64,000 nucleotides of DNA from Thermomicrobiales bacterium (GTDB lineage: Bacteria; Chloroflexota; Chloroflexia; Thermomicrobiales; CFX8), in contig JBAOIG010000005.1 of NCBI GenBank assembly GCA_037045155.1, forward strand, positions 744,001-808,000. Direction: 5' to 3'. Numbering within the stretch: the stretch's first letter is position 1; each line of letters starts with the position of its first letter. A program made the position numbers and the translations under genes. This document shows positions 41,934-50,356 of this stretch, piece after piece. The notes beneath the pieces were generated by a model, which saw nothing but the letters and a program-made list of their open reading frames with translations, did no database searches and was not told the DNA's origin.

Positions 41934-44900
41934 TCAGACCGAGATCGCGTCGGTCTGGGCCTCCCGGACCTTCTTGTTGAAGCTCGGGATGTCCCGCTTC
42001 AGCGTCTCGTCGAGCTGCGCCAGCAGCGCGTCGGTGCGCCTGGCCAGGTCAGCGTAGAGGTCGCGGCTCTGGGCGGTCGGCTTGCCGTCGGAGGCGTTGA
42101 TCGAGTTGGTCAGCGCCGCCAGCTTCGCGTTCAGCATGACCGGGAAGTTGAGCGTGTCCTGGCCGGCCTTTGCCCGCCACTGAATCAGCCCGTCTTCCAC
42201 CTCGCGTAGCTTCGCCTTGAGGTCTTCGCCGGCCTTCGTCACGTCGTCGTTGCCTAGTCGCTCGGCCCAGGCGTCGATCTGCTTGCGGACGAGCCGCAGC
42301 TTGTTGACCCCCGTATGGAGCTCGGCGAGCTTGGCGTGAACCTCCTTCGCCAGCTCGTAGCCCGCCTCGTACTCGGCCTGCGTCGAGCCGGTGTTCGGAT
42401 CGGGCAGGATCTCCAGCGGCTGGATGAGCGTCTTGCCGCCGACCTGTAGCTCGACGGTGTAGTTGCCGGGCGGCACGATCGGGCCGTTCAGTCCGCGGGC
42501 GAAGCCCATCGAGCCAGTGTCGTCCGGCACTTCGGTGGCGTCCTCCAGCCGCAGGTTCCAGACGAAGCGATTGCCACCCTCCTTGGCCGGCACGACCGGC
42601 GGACGGGTCAGGCCCGGCTTATCCTTATAGTCCTCATCCTTGATCTCGGCGCTGGAGAACGAACGCAGGACACTGCCCCCGGCGTCCTTGATCGTCAGGG
42701 TGATGTCACCCTTCGGCTTCGCTGGCAGGTAGTACTGGACGACGACGCCATCTGGCGGATTGTCGCCAGCGTCGAGCCAGATATCCTTCGGCTTGCCCTC
42801 CTCGGTCGTGATCCGCTCGAAGCTGGAGGTGAGCCCGCCGGCCATCGAGTAGTTGCGGCCCTGCACCGGGCCGCCGCCGAAGCCTGGCGCCGACGCCCAG
42901 CGCCGGGTCGGCTGTGTCTTGTAGAGGATCGCGCCGTTCTGCCCGACATCTCCGCGGGCCAGTTGATGTAGCGGAGTGATGTCGTCGAGGATCCAGAAGC
43001 TGCGCCCGTGGGTCGCGACGACGAGGTCGTTGTCCTTGATGATCAGATCGTGGACTGGCGTTACCGGCAGGTTCAGCTGCAACGGCTGCCAGTGCGCGCC
43101 GTCGTCGAACGAGACATAGAGGCCGCGCTCGGTGCCGCTGTAGAGCAGCCCTCGCACCTCGGGGTCCTCGCGGATGACGCGGGTGTAATCCCGCGCCGGG
43201 ATGCCGTCGGTAATGCGCGTCCATGTCGCGCCGTAGTCGCTGGTCTTGAACAGGTACGGGGTCTCGTCGTCCGACTTGTAGCGCGTCGCGGCGACGTAGC
43301 AGGTGGCGCCGTCGTGTGGCGACGGCTCGACGATCGAGATCAGCGACCACTCCGGCAGCAGGTTCGGCCCCGGCGTGACGTTCTGCCAGGACTTGCCGTT
43401 GTCGCGACTCAGGTAGATCAGCCCGTCGTCCGAGCCAGTCCAGATGACGCCCCGCTCGACTGGCGATTCGGCGATGGCAAAGACCGTCGCGTAGGTCTCG
43501 GCGCCGGTGTTGTCCTTGGTGATCGGCCCGCCCGAGGCGACCATCGTCTCCGGGTCGCCACGCGTCAGATCGTCGCTGATCGTCTCCCAGCTCTGGCCTT
43601 CGTTGGTGCTGCGGAAGACATGGTTGCCGCCGGTGTAGAGCACGTTCGGGTCGTGCGGCGAGAAGACGGTCGGCGAGGTCCAGTTGAACCTGAAGTGCAT
43701 CTCCGAGGTCGGCGAGCCGAGCGTCATCTCCGGCCAGACCGAGACGGCGCGAGCCAGCCGCGACTTCGCGTCGAAGCGGGTCAGCAGGCCGCCGTAGGAG
43801 CCGGCGAAGACGATGTCGTCGTCGTCCGGCTTGATCGCGATATAGCCGGATTCGCCGCCGCCGACGATGTACCACTCGGACGTGGTAATGAACCCGCTAA
43901 CCGATCGGCTCGGCACGCTCATCGTCGTGTTGTCCTGTTGCGCGCCATAGATGCGATAGGGGACTCGGTTGTCGGCAACGACGTGATAGAACTCGGCAGT
44001 CGGCTGGTTGAAGATCGTCGTCCAGCCGGCCCCGCCGGTGGTGCTCACCTCTGCGCCGCCGTCGTCCCCCATGATGACGCGCTGGTTGTCGGCCGGATCG
44101 ATCCAGAGCGCGTGCGTGTCACCGTGCTGGACGGGGATCTCGCCGAACGACTTGCCAGCGTCGATCGACTTCCAGAAGCCTACATTCAGCACGTAAACGG
44201 TGTCTGCGTCCTGCGGGTCGGCGTAGATGTGGTGGTAGTACCAGGCGCGCGTGCGCAGGTTGCGGTCGTCGCTGCCCTTTGTCCAGGTCGTGCCGTGGTC
44301 GTCGGAGCGGTAGAGCGCTCCCTGCTCGTGCTCGACGATCGCGTAGACACGGCCGGCCTGCGCGGCCGACGCGGCAATACCGACCTTGCCGAGGACTCCC
44401 TCCTTCGGCAGTCCCGGCCTGCGGGAGATGTCCTCCCAGGTGTCGCCGCCGTCGAATGAACGCCAGATGCCGGAGTCGTCGCCGCCGCTGGAGAGGAAGT
44501 GCGGACCGCGGCCGGCCTCCCAGATTGCTGCGTAGATGATGCGCGGGTTGGTCGGGTCCATCGAGATATCGACCGCGCCGGCCTTCGCGCTCTTGTAGAG
44601 GATCTTCTTCCAGGTCGCGCCACCGTCAGTCGAGCGGAAGACACCGCGCTCTTCGTTCGGCCCCCAGACGTGGCCCAGCGCCGCGACGTAGACGATGTCC
44701 GGGTTGGTCGGGTGGATCTGGATTTCGCCGATGTTGCGCGTCTCGGCCAGCCCCATGTGCTGCCAGGTGCGGCCGGCGTCGGTGGATTTGTAGACCCCGT
44801 CGCCGCGCGACACGTTGCCGCGGATGCTCGTCTCGCCCATCCCGACATACACGACGTTCGGGTCGCTGTGCGCCACCGCCAACGCGCCAACTGAGGCGTA

Positions 44901-45107
44901 CTGGAAGTAGCCGTCCGACACGTTGCGCCAGCTCAACCCACCATCGACTGTTTTCCAGACGCCGCCGCCAGTCGACCCGAAGTAGTAGACATTACGATCC
45001 TGCGGGTTCCCGCCGACGGCGACAACCCGGCCGCCACGATGCGAACCGACGTTCCGATATTCCATCGACCCGTACAGTCTGGAATCAATCTTTGCCTCGC
45101 TGCTCAA
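41934..45107 (-). CDS. Large BNR/sortilin-like beta-propeller protein
   Basis: A 1,057-residue protein. The start is TTG 45107, 5 nt after AAGGAGGG; there is no signal peptide. About residues 15-720 hold many BNR repeats (GVYKSTDAGRTWQ, GVFRSTDGGATWK, GIWRSFDGGDTWE, GLYVSFDDGAHWQ), the sortilin/VPS10-type ten-bladed propeller often labelled 'glycosyl hydrolase'. Then comes an Ig-like stretch (GNRFVWNLRLEDATEV, about 830-890) and a helical C-terminal region (about 930-1050, AELHTGVNKLRLVRKQIDAW). Family members are usually exported; lack of a signal here suggests cytoplasmic or non-classical location. Catalytic function is not demonstrable from sequence. Confidence 0.85.
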   Translation of the reverse strand: MSSEAKIDSRLYGSMEYRNVGSHRGGRVVAVGGNPQDRNVYYFGSTGGGVWKTVDGGLSWRNVSDGYFQYASVGALAVAHSDPNVVYVGMGETSIRGNVSRGDGVYKSTDAGRTWQHMGLAETRNIGEIQIHPTNPDIVYVAALGHVWGPNEERGVFRSTDGGATWKKILYKSAKAGAVDISMDPTNPRIIYAAIWEAGRGPHFLSSGGDDSGIWRSFDGGDTWEDISRRPGLPKEGVLGKVGIAASAAQAGRVYAIVEHEQGALYRSDDHGTTWTKGSDDRNLRTRAWYYHHIYADPQDADTVYVLNVGFWKSIDAGKSFGEIPVQHGDTHALWIDPADNQRVIMGDDGGAEVSTTGGAGWTTIFNQPTAEFYHVVADNRVPYRIYGAQQDNTTMSVPSRSVSGFITTSEWYIVGGGESGYIAIKPDDDDIVFAGSYGGLLTRFDAKSRLARAVSVWPEMTLGSPTSEMHFRFNWTSPTVFSPHDPNVLYTGGNHVFRSTNEGQSWETISDDLTRGDPETMVASGGPITKDNTGAETYATVFAIAESPVERGVIWTGSDDGLIYLSRDNGKSWQNVTPGPNLLPEWSLISIVEPSPHDGATCYVAATRYKSDDETPYLFKTSDYGATWTRITDGIPARDYTRVIREDPEVRGLLYSGTERGLYVSFDDGAHWQPLQLNLPVTPVHDLIIKDNDLVVATHGRSFWILDDITPLHQLARGDVGQNGAILYKTQPTRRWASAPGFGGGPVQGRNYSMAGGLTSSFERITTEEGKPKDIWLDAGDNPPDGVVVQYYLPAKPKGDITLTIKDAGGSVLRSFSSAEIKDEDYKDKPGLTRPPVVPAKEGGNRFVWNLRLEDATEVPDDTGSMGFARGLNGPIVPPGNYTVELQVGGKTLIQPLEILPDPNTGSTQAEYEAGYELAKEVHAKLAELHTGVNKLRLVRKQIDAWAERLGNDDVTKAGEDLKAKLREVEDGLIQWRAKAGQDTLNFPVMLNAKLAALTNSINASDGKPTAQSRDLYADLARRTDALLAQLDETLKRDIPSFNKKVREAQTDAISV

Positions 45108-45245
45108 GCGATCCCTCCTTTGTGGACTCGATGTTCCGCCACTCCAGCCCCATTCTGGCCGAGATCATCAGGACGGGCAAGCCGCACGCTCGCCGCGATG
45201 AACGCGAGCACGATCCGCGGCGGCCTCCGCCATCCCTCGTATCCT

Positions 45246-46091
45246 CTACTCGCGCGGTAGAGAGTAGCGCAGGAAGAGATGGCTCCCTGCCCGCCGGATG
45301 TCGACGAGGTTGCCCCAGAGCGCGTCGTTTGGCGCGAACAGATGCCCCATCGTCAGACTCAGTCGTCTGGATCCGTCGTCGCGACCAGCCAACTGTGGCG
45401 AGAGCGTCAGGAACAGCTCGTCGACCAGCCGCGCGGCGAGGAATGCGGTCGTCAGGCGCGGGCCGGCCTCGAGCAGAATGAGGTTCATCGGACGGCTCGC
45501 CGCGATCAGGTTGAGAGCGACCCGCGGATCGATGTCCGGATCGTCGCCGGCAATCGCGATCTCGACCACGTCTGGCATCCCTGCCCGGCGTAGCCTTGCG
45601 GCGCCTTGTGTCGATGTAATGACCATAGCCGGGACCTCGCCAGTCTGGAACATCCGCTCGCCGGAGTCGATGTCGCCGTGGCCGGTGACGACGACGTTCA
45701 GCGGCGGACTCGTCTTCCCGAGGGATCGGCGCAGCGTTACGAACGCGTCGGCAAAGTCGGGGTTCTGCGCTGCCCCTGTCCAGATGTGTCCCTCCGACGA
45801 TCCCAGCGTGCCGCTGCCGATGACGATCGCGTCGGCGAGGGCGCAGAGCGTCGCAACCAGCAGCCGGTCGTGCCGGTTGTTTCCGCTGATCGCGTTGCCG
45901 CCCTCATGTCCCGGCACTCTGAGCGACACGACCCCGTCGAGCGTCGTCACGAAGTTGCTGACGACCAGAGGCCGGCCGGCCGGCGGGGGGAGCGTGAGCG
46001 GGCCATAGATCGACTCGATCTCGGGTGGTAGTGGCGTCGGCTCCCCGATCGTCGCCTGGAAGAGGCTCTCGAACGGCGCGAGCGTCGTCAT
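45246..46091 (-). CDS. RibD C-terminal / dihydrofolate-reductase-fold reductase
   Basis: A 281-residue protein with one RibD_C domain. The start is ATG 46091, which overlaps the folE stop as ATGA, a sign of translational coupling; an upstream in-frame start lies within folE. Motifs: VVSNFVTTLDGVVSL (substrate strand), DRLLVATLCALADAIVIGSGT (NADPH loop), PMNLILLEAGPRLTTAFL and LVDELFLTLSPQLAGRD. There is no deaminase domain, so it is not a full RibD. Coupled to GTP cyclohydrolase I, it may reduce a pterin or a pyrimidine intermediate (inference); the fold also includes DHFR-like enzymes. Confidence 0.85.
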   Translation of the reverse strand: MTTLAPFESLFQATIGEPTPLPPEIESIYGPLTLPPPAGRPLVVSNFVTTLDGVVSLRVPGHEGGNAISGNNRHDRLLVATLCALADAIVIGSGTLGSSEGHIWTGAAQNPDFADAFVTLRRSLGKTSPPLNVVVTGHGDIDSGERMFQTGEVPAMVITSTQGAARLRRAGMPDVVEIAIAGDDPDIDPRVALNLIAASRPMNLILLEAGPRLTTAFLAARLVDELFLTLSPQLAGRDDGSRRLSLTMGHLFAPNDALWGNLVDIRRAGSHLFLRYSLPRE

Positions 46092-46726
46092 CGCTGCAAC
46101 CCACACGCAGTGAAGAACTCGGCGCGCAGCGAAGGGTTGCTATCGTACTCTCCGCGCCAGTAGGTCGTGCGCGTGAGCGGAGACGTCTCACGGACGCCCC
46201 GCATCTCCATGCAGAGGTGATGCGCTTCGATGTAAACGGCCGCGCCGTGAGGATTCAGGAGATGCTCCAGCGCGTCGACGATTTCCTGGCCGATACGCTC
46301 CTGAACCGTGAACCGCCTGGCGACGACCCGCACGAGGCGCGTCAGCTTCGAGAGCCCGATGATGTTCTCGTGCGCGATGTAGCCGATATAGGCATGCCCG
46401 AAGAACGGCAGCGCATGGTGTTCGCAGAGGCTGTAGAAGCGGATCGGCCCCTCGACAACCTGGCTGAGCCGGCAATCCGGTCCGCCGCGGCATTCAGTGT
46501 CAAACACCTTGATCAACTTCGGGTCGCCGTCGTAGCCGGACGTGATGTCGTAGAGCGCCCGCACGAAACGACGCGGTGTGTCCTTGGTCGATGCAGTGTT
46601 CAGGTCCATTCCGAAGGTCGCAAACATCTCGGCCACGTACCCTTCGAACCTCGCGATCTGCTCGTCGGAGATCTCACGCGCAGGCGCCTCCAGAATGTCA
46701 TCGAACTCCGTGCTCAGGTCCACCAC
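46088..46726 (-). CDS. folE: GTP cyclohydrolase I
   Basis: Converts GTP to 7,8-dihydroneopterin triphosphate, the first step to folate and other pterins. It has 212 residues from GTG 46726, with AGGGCGG about 9 nt upstream. The zinc site is Cys101 and His104 in YSLCEHHALPFFG, and Cys172 in EAHHLCMEMRGV. GLSKLTRLV and RFTVQERIG are the GTP-binding and catalytic loops. The C-terminal arginine-rich tail seen in many homologues is short here. It is followed by the RibD-like gene with a 4-bp overlap. Confidence 0.95.
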   Translation of the reverse strand: MVDLSTEFDDILEAPAREISDEQIARFEGYVAEMFATFGMDLNTASTKDTPRRFVRALYDITSGYDGDPKLIKVFDTECRGGPDCRLSQVVEGPIRFYSLCEHHALPFFGHAYIGYIAHENIIGLSKLTRLVRVVARRFTVQERIGQEIVDALEHLLNPHGAAVYIEAHHLCMEMRGVRETSPLTRTTYWRGEYDSNPSLRAEFFTACGLQR

Positions 46727-47147
46727 AATTGACCGCCCTTTCTCTCTATATTCCTCATCGTTTCAACCATCGTTATCTGTCGAGCGATAGCTGCGCCCTT
46801 CCTCTGTCACTGTGTGCGCCAGCGAGCATCATCTCCACCCAGCGCGCCCGGAAAGGGGCGCAGCTCGCCGAAGCCGAGTGGCGCCCGTTGGTGGTGTTGG
46901 TGAGGTTTCGTTGAAGATGAAGGATGCGGTACTGTGGCCGGCCGGATATCTGGCCGGCCGAGGGGTCGCCCCTCGCTCGCCACGACGTTGCGCGTCGTTC
47001 GTGTCGCGTTCGGCGATTCAGAACATGAGATCGGTTGACGGAGCGCCCAGCACATATCATCCCCTCGTCCTGCGATAAAGCAGGAACCGTGCCGCATGAG
47101 CCAGGGCGCGTGACGTTCCCCGTTCGTCCGTATCGGCCAGCGCGGCG
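46727..47147. other. Intergenic region, possible short transcript
   Basis: No convincing gene. A ggccggcc-rich palindrome (about 46935-46958) and a small hairpin (cctgc gataaa gcagg, about 47067-47082) are the only structures before the long hairpin at 47148. Confidence 0.4.
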
Positions 47148-47188
47148 CGTAACAATGCCCTCGCCTTGCTGGCGAGGGCATTGTTACG
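47148..47188 (-). terminator. Long perfect hairpin, probable terminator of the CHRD-propeller gene
   Basis: An 18-bp perfect stem (cgtaacaatgccctcgcc with its complement) and a 5-base ttgct loop. The stem base has aacaa/ttgtt, so it reads as a terminator in either direction. It lies 25 bp after the stop of the minus-strand gene at 47213. Confidence 0.6.
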
Positions 47189-47212
47189 TGGGCTGGTCGT
47201 TGAATGATGACC

Positions 47213-48754
47213 TTATTGGAGCAACACGATCCGCAGCACCTCGCCCATGTTCGGCACGAGGCTGAGGTTGGTGGCGTAGATGACGCCGTCGGTGTTGATC
47301 GCGAGGCCGATCGGCATGACGAGCACGCCGGTGGCAACCTCGGTCCGCGAGCCGTCGTCGTTGATACGGATCAGCGCTCCGGCGGCGGCTGCCAGGTTGG
47401 TCGGATCTTCCTCGATTGCCATCAGCCCGTTTCGGGCCATCTCAAGCACGTAGAGCCGGCCGTCCGGGTCGAAGGCGAGGTCGAGTGCGGCGGTGAAGCC
47501 ATCGGCGTAGACGGTCATTTCGCCGTTATCGAGCGCGTCACCATCGCCGTTTGTGTCATTGAGACGCCAGATACGGGCGGCGCCTACCTCGAACGGAAAG
47601 CCAGTCAGCTCACTGACATACCATGCGCCGTCGGGTCCCTGTGTGACACTGGTCGGCACCGACTGCATCGGCATCTGGCTGCCGGGGGGCATGCCGAGAA
47701 ACGGCGGGGCATCGACCATCTGCGATGGGAAGACCGCCACAGTTGAGACGACTCCGTCCATCGTCGCGTGGACCAGTGAGTTGCCGCCAGCGTCGGCAAC
47801 GAGGAATCCATTGCCGTCCAGCGCGAGTCCAAACGGATTGGTGTCGATGTCGCCGCCATCCGGGTTCGCCACGGCCTCGTAGCCTGAGATATCGGCGACC
47901 GGTGACCAGCCATGACCGTCGCTATTGACCTTCACGACCCAGCCATAACCGGCGGCGAGATCGCCAGCGGTCGTGCGGACCAGAGTCGGGTCGCCGCCCA
48001 TGCCGTTAACGACATACATGTCGCCGCTATCGGTAACGACGAGATCGCTGATCGAAGCGGGCAGGCCAGTCGCGATGGTGGTCTGCTCGCCATCCTTGAT
48101 CTCGACGATCGAGCCAGTCTGGCCGAAGCAGGTCTCGCTCGGTTGACCGTCCGGACCGGGGAGTGTCACGCAGGAGTCACTACTGGGCTCGATTGCCGGG
48201 CCGGAGTCTGTCACATAAACCGCGCCGTCAGACCCGAAGGCCAGCCCGCGGGGAAAGTTCAGCCCATCGGCGGCCGTCTCGGCCGTCGCGGACGGGAAGC
48301 GGAAGTCAGGTTGGCCGCCGAGCCAGTCGAGCTGCCCCCGAACCGCGCCGTTGGGGGACTCGCTGGTGTGGACATTGACGTAATAGTCGCCGGGGCTGGT
48401 GGAGATCGCCGCGGCAAGGTCCGCGGTGATATTCACGCAGCCGTTGGAGAGGCCATCGATCGGCGCGGCGAACGGCACGACGACGGGTCCGTTCGCGCCG
48501 GCTGCGCCTTTGTGGATGTGAGCGGCGGTCGCCGCGTCGGTTGCCGAGACACTCAGTCGATAGCAGAGCTGGCTGGTCACGAGGTCGATCCGGATCTTGG
48601 CGAACCCGAAGCCGCCGGCAGCCCCCTCGTTTGAGGCGTTCAGTGTCGCCCGGAGTACGACGGACGTGCCGATACCGCCCTGGGCGGACGCGACCCCCGG
48701 CGCGAAGAGTGCGAGAACGGCGGCTACGACGAAGACGAAGCGACGATGAAGCAT
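47213..48754 (-). CDS. Secreted CHRD-domain and ScyD/ScyE-like propeller protein
   Basis: A 513-residue exported protein. The signal peptide (about 1-24) ends VASAQG. A CHRD domain (about 30-145) has AAHIHKGAAGANGPVVVPF, CVNITADLAAAI and YYVNVHTSESPNGAVRGQL. An NHL/ScyD-like propeller (about 160-510) follows, with repeats such as FPRGLAFGSDGAVYVTDSG, NPFGLALDGNGFLVADAGGN and LDLAFDPDGRLYVLEM. The propeller class is known from scytonemin clusters and from many other bacteria as extracytoplasmic proteins of unclear role. GGAG lies 6 nt before ATG 48754. A strong promoter and a leader hairpin precede it. Confidence 0.85.
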   Translation of the reverse strand: MLHRRFVFVVAAVLALFAPGVASAQGGIGTSVVLRATLNASNEGAAGGFGFAKIRIDLVTSQLCYRLSVSATDAATAAHIHKGAAGANGPVVVPFAAPIDGLSNGCVNITADLAAAISTSPGDYYVNVHTSESPNGAVRGQLDWLGGQPDFRFPSATAETAADGLNFPRGLAFGSDGAVYVTDSGPAIEPSSDSCVTLPGPDGQPSETCFGQTGSIVEIKDGEQTTIATGLPASISDLVVTDSGDMYVVNGMGGDPTLVRTTAGDLAAGYGWVVKVNSDGHGWSPVADISGYEAVANPDGGDIDTNPFGLALDGNGFLVADAGGNSLVHATMDGVVSTVAVFPSQMVDAPPFLGMPPGSQMPMQSVPTSVTQGPDGAWYVSELTGFPFEVGAARIWRLNDTNGDGDALDNGEMTVYADGFTAALDLAFDPDGRLYVLEMARNGLMAIEEDPTNLAAAAGALIRINDDGSRTEVATGVLVMPIGLAINTDGVIYATNLSLVPNMGEVLRIVLLQ

Positions 48755-48780
48755 GTGACGCTCCCGTTCCCTGAGAGGCC

Positions 48781-48798
48781 GACGATCGCATGATCGTC
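48781..48798 (-). promoter_or_regulatory. Leader palindrome of the CHRD-propeller gene
   Basis: gacgatc gcat gatcgtc, a perfect 7-bp inverted repeat, lies about 20 nt after the predicted transcription start and about 27 nt before the start codon. It could be an operator or an mRNA hairpin. Confidence 0.4.
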
Positions 48799-48824
48799 AG
48801 CCTGTGCTGTGATGTATGCTCCTC

Positions 48825-48852
48825 AATATATGTCCCATTGATGCATTGTCAA
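48825..48852 (-). promoter_or_regulatory. Promoter of the CHRD-propeller gene
   Basis: On the minus strand TTGACA (48852-48847) and TATATT (48830-48825) are 16 bases apart, a near-consensus sigma70-type promoter. It leaves a leader of about 65 nt before ATG 48754. Confidence 0.65.
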
Positions 48853-49151
48853 TATCCACGCGGATTACAGTGTTGGCAGGCGAGTGCGTCTGTTGTCGCG
48901 CCTGCCACAACCGGTATATCAGTTCTCCTGCCAGATCGGGACTCATGGCGGCAAGAGATCACGCACCGCCGGTACGTTCGGCCAGAACTGGCGAGAGGAG
49001 CGCGACGCATCTGCCAACCAGTGGCTGGAGTGTGACTGGCCGCCGGCTCGATACCGAATGCGCCAGCTATTGACTTCTCGATGACGACGCGATCCGTTGT
49101 TCCTACAATCTGGCAAGTGATCGTGCTTTCGTCCTGAAGGAGTAGTTCGCT
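48853..49151. other. Divergent intergenic region, no gene
   Basis: Sits between the CHRD-propeller promoter and the GNAT gene. A TACAAT box is present near 49108-49113, without a good -35 partner. Nothing else was recognised. Confidence 0.4.
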
Positions 49152-49751
49152 ATGCACGTTTACCTTGAGACCGAACGGTTGATCCTGCGCCGATTCACGC
49201 CGGAGGACGTCGAACTGCTCGTTGAGCTCGACGCCGACCCCGAGGTCATGCGCTACCTGAGCGGCGGGCAGCCGACGCCGCGCGAGGCAATCGAGCGCGA
49301 CATCATGCCGGCCTGGCTGCGTCACTACGAGCGCGGCAACGACCTCGGCTTCTGGGCCGCGATCGAGAAAGAGAGCGGCGCGTTCCTCGGCTGGTTTCAC
49401 TTCCGGCCGACCGACGAGGCCGGCGAGGTCGAGCTGGGCTATCGGTTGCGCCGCGCTGCCTGGGGCAAGGGGTATGCGACCGAGGGCTCGCAGGCGCTGA
49501 TCGACAAAGGCTTTCGGGAACTGGGCATCCAGCGAGTCGTTGCTTCGACCTACCAGGACAATATTGGCTCGCGGCGGGTGATGGAGAAGCTGGGCATGAC
49601 CCACGTCCGGACATTCCGCATGAGTCCCGAGGAGCTTTCCGAGGACGGCATCTACGATCCAGTGATGTCGGCAGCCGCCTTCCCCGGCGACGATGTCGAG
49701 TACGCGCTGGATCGGGCAGACTGGGAGCGCCAGCAGCCACTGCCCTTGTGA
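49152..49751 (+). CDS. GNAT acetyltransferase, RimJ/RimL type
   Basis: A 199-residue N-acetyltransferase with GGAG 9 nt before its ATG. It opens with the RimJ/L pattern LETERLILRRFTPEDVELL. AGEVELGYRLRRAAWGKGYATEGSQ contains the acetyl-CoA pyrophosphate loop (RxxWGKGYATE). The terminal strand is VASTYQDNIGSRRVMEKLGM. Members modify ribosomal protein N-termini, aminoglycosides or small amines; no target can be assigned. Stand-alone transcription is likely. Confidence 0.9.
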   Translation: MHVYLETERLILRRFTPEDVELLVELDADPEVMRYLSGGQPTPREAIERDIMPAWLRHYERGNDLGFWAAIEKESGAFLGWFHFRPTDEAGEVELGYRLRRAAWGKGYATEGSQALIDKGFRELGIQRVVASTYQDNIGSRRVMEKLGMTHVRTFRMSPEELSEDGIYDPVMSAAAFPGDDVEYALDRADWERQQPLPL

Positions 49752-49886
49752 CGATCCTGCAACGAATACTCCCGACTTAATAACGCGCCCGTAATGCCTC
49801 CTGACCTAGCCTGTTCTTGAGAGCCGACGCTGCGCGACGTCGCCGGCGGTCGTATGCCAGTGTCGGATGAGACAGGAAGGTGAAAG

Positions 49887-50273
49887 ATGGCTGGATATGT
49901 GATCGATATTGAGCGGAAGACCCTGGAGAATCCGTATTTCCGTGAGGTGCTGTTCACCGCGCCACACCTGCAGCTCGTCGTGATGACGCTGCAGCCGGGC
50001 GAGGATATCGGGCAAGAGACGCACGACGACGGCGATCAGTTCTTCCGCGTCGAGGCAGGCGAGGGCGAGGCGTTGCTGGACGGCGAGCGCCACCCGTTGC
50101 GCGACGGCTCGATCGTCGTTATCCCGGCCGGGGTCGAGCACAACATCTCCAATACCTCGGCCAGTGAGCCACTTCGCGTCTACACGATTTACACCCCGCC
50201 GGAACACCCGGACGGCACGGTTCACCGCACGAAGGCCGAGGCCGACGAATACGCGAAGACGCATCACCACTAG
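49887..50273 (+). CDS. Cupin-domain protein
   Basis: A 128-residue single cupin barrel, ATG 49887 after AGGAAGG. The metal-site motifs are the first cupin motif PGEDIGQETHDDGDQFFRVEAG, carrying Glu/His ligands, and the second, IPAGVEHNISN, carrying the last His. The C-terminal TKAEADEYAKTHHH is typical of the group annotated only as cupin domain-containing proteins. Substrate unknown. It is followed by a perfect hairpin and the nitrilase gene. Confidence 0.88.
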   Translation: MAGYVIDIERKTLENPYFREVLFTAPHLQLVVMTLQPGEDIGQETHDDGDQFFRVEAGEGEALLDGERHPLRDGSIVVIPAGVEHNISNTSASEPLRVYTIYTPPEHPDGTVHRTKAEADEYAKTHHH

Positions 50274-50308
50274 GCCTCGCTGACACGGCCGGCGCTGATT
50301 CGCTGTAT

Positions 50309-50337
50309 CCTGCCCCATCAACGCATGATGGGGCAGG
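50309..50337. terminator. Hairpin between cupin and nitrilase genes
   Basis: A 12-bp perfect stem (cctgccccatca / tgatggggcagg) with loop acgca and no T-tract. It ends about 8 nt before the nitrilase ribosome binding site, so it may be a weak terminator or an element that affects initiation of the nitrilase mRNA. Confidence 0.4.
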
Positions 50338-50356
50338 TAGCGATTGGAGCATGGAA

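Noticed and set aside
43008..44459. 483-codon + strand frame
   Set aside because: Opposite the BNR gene, Arg/Val/Asp mirror composition, no domain.
41934..45107. Confident assignment of the large BNR protein as a glycosyl hydrolase
   Set aside because: BNR repeats alone show the propeller fold; catalytic residues of sialidases were not identified.
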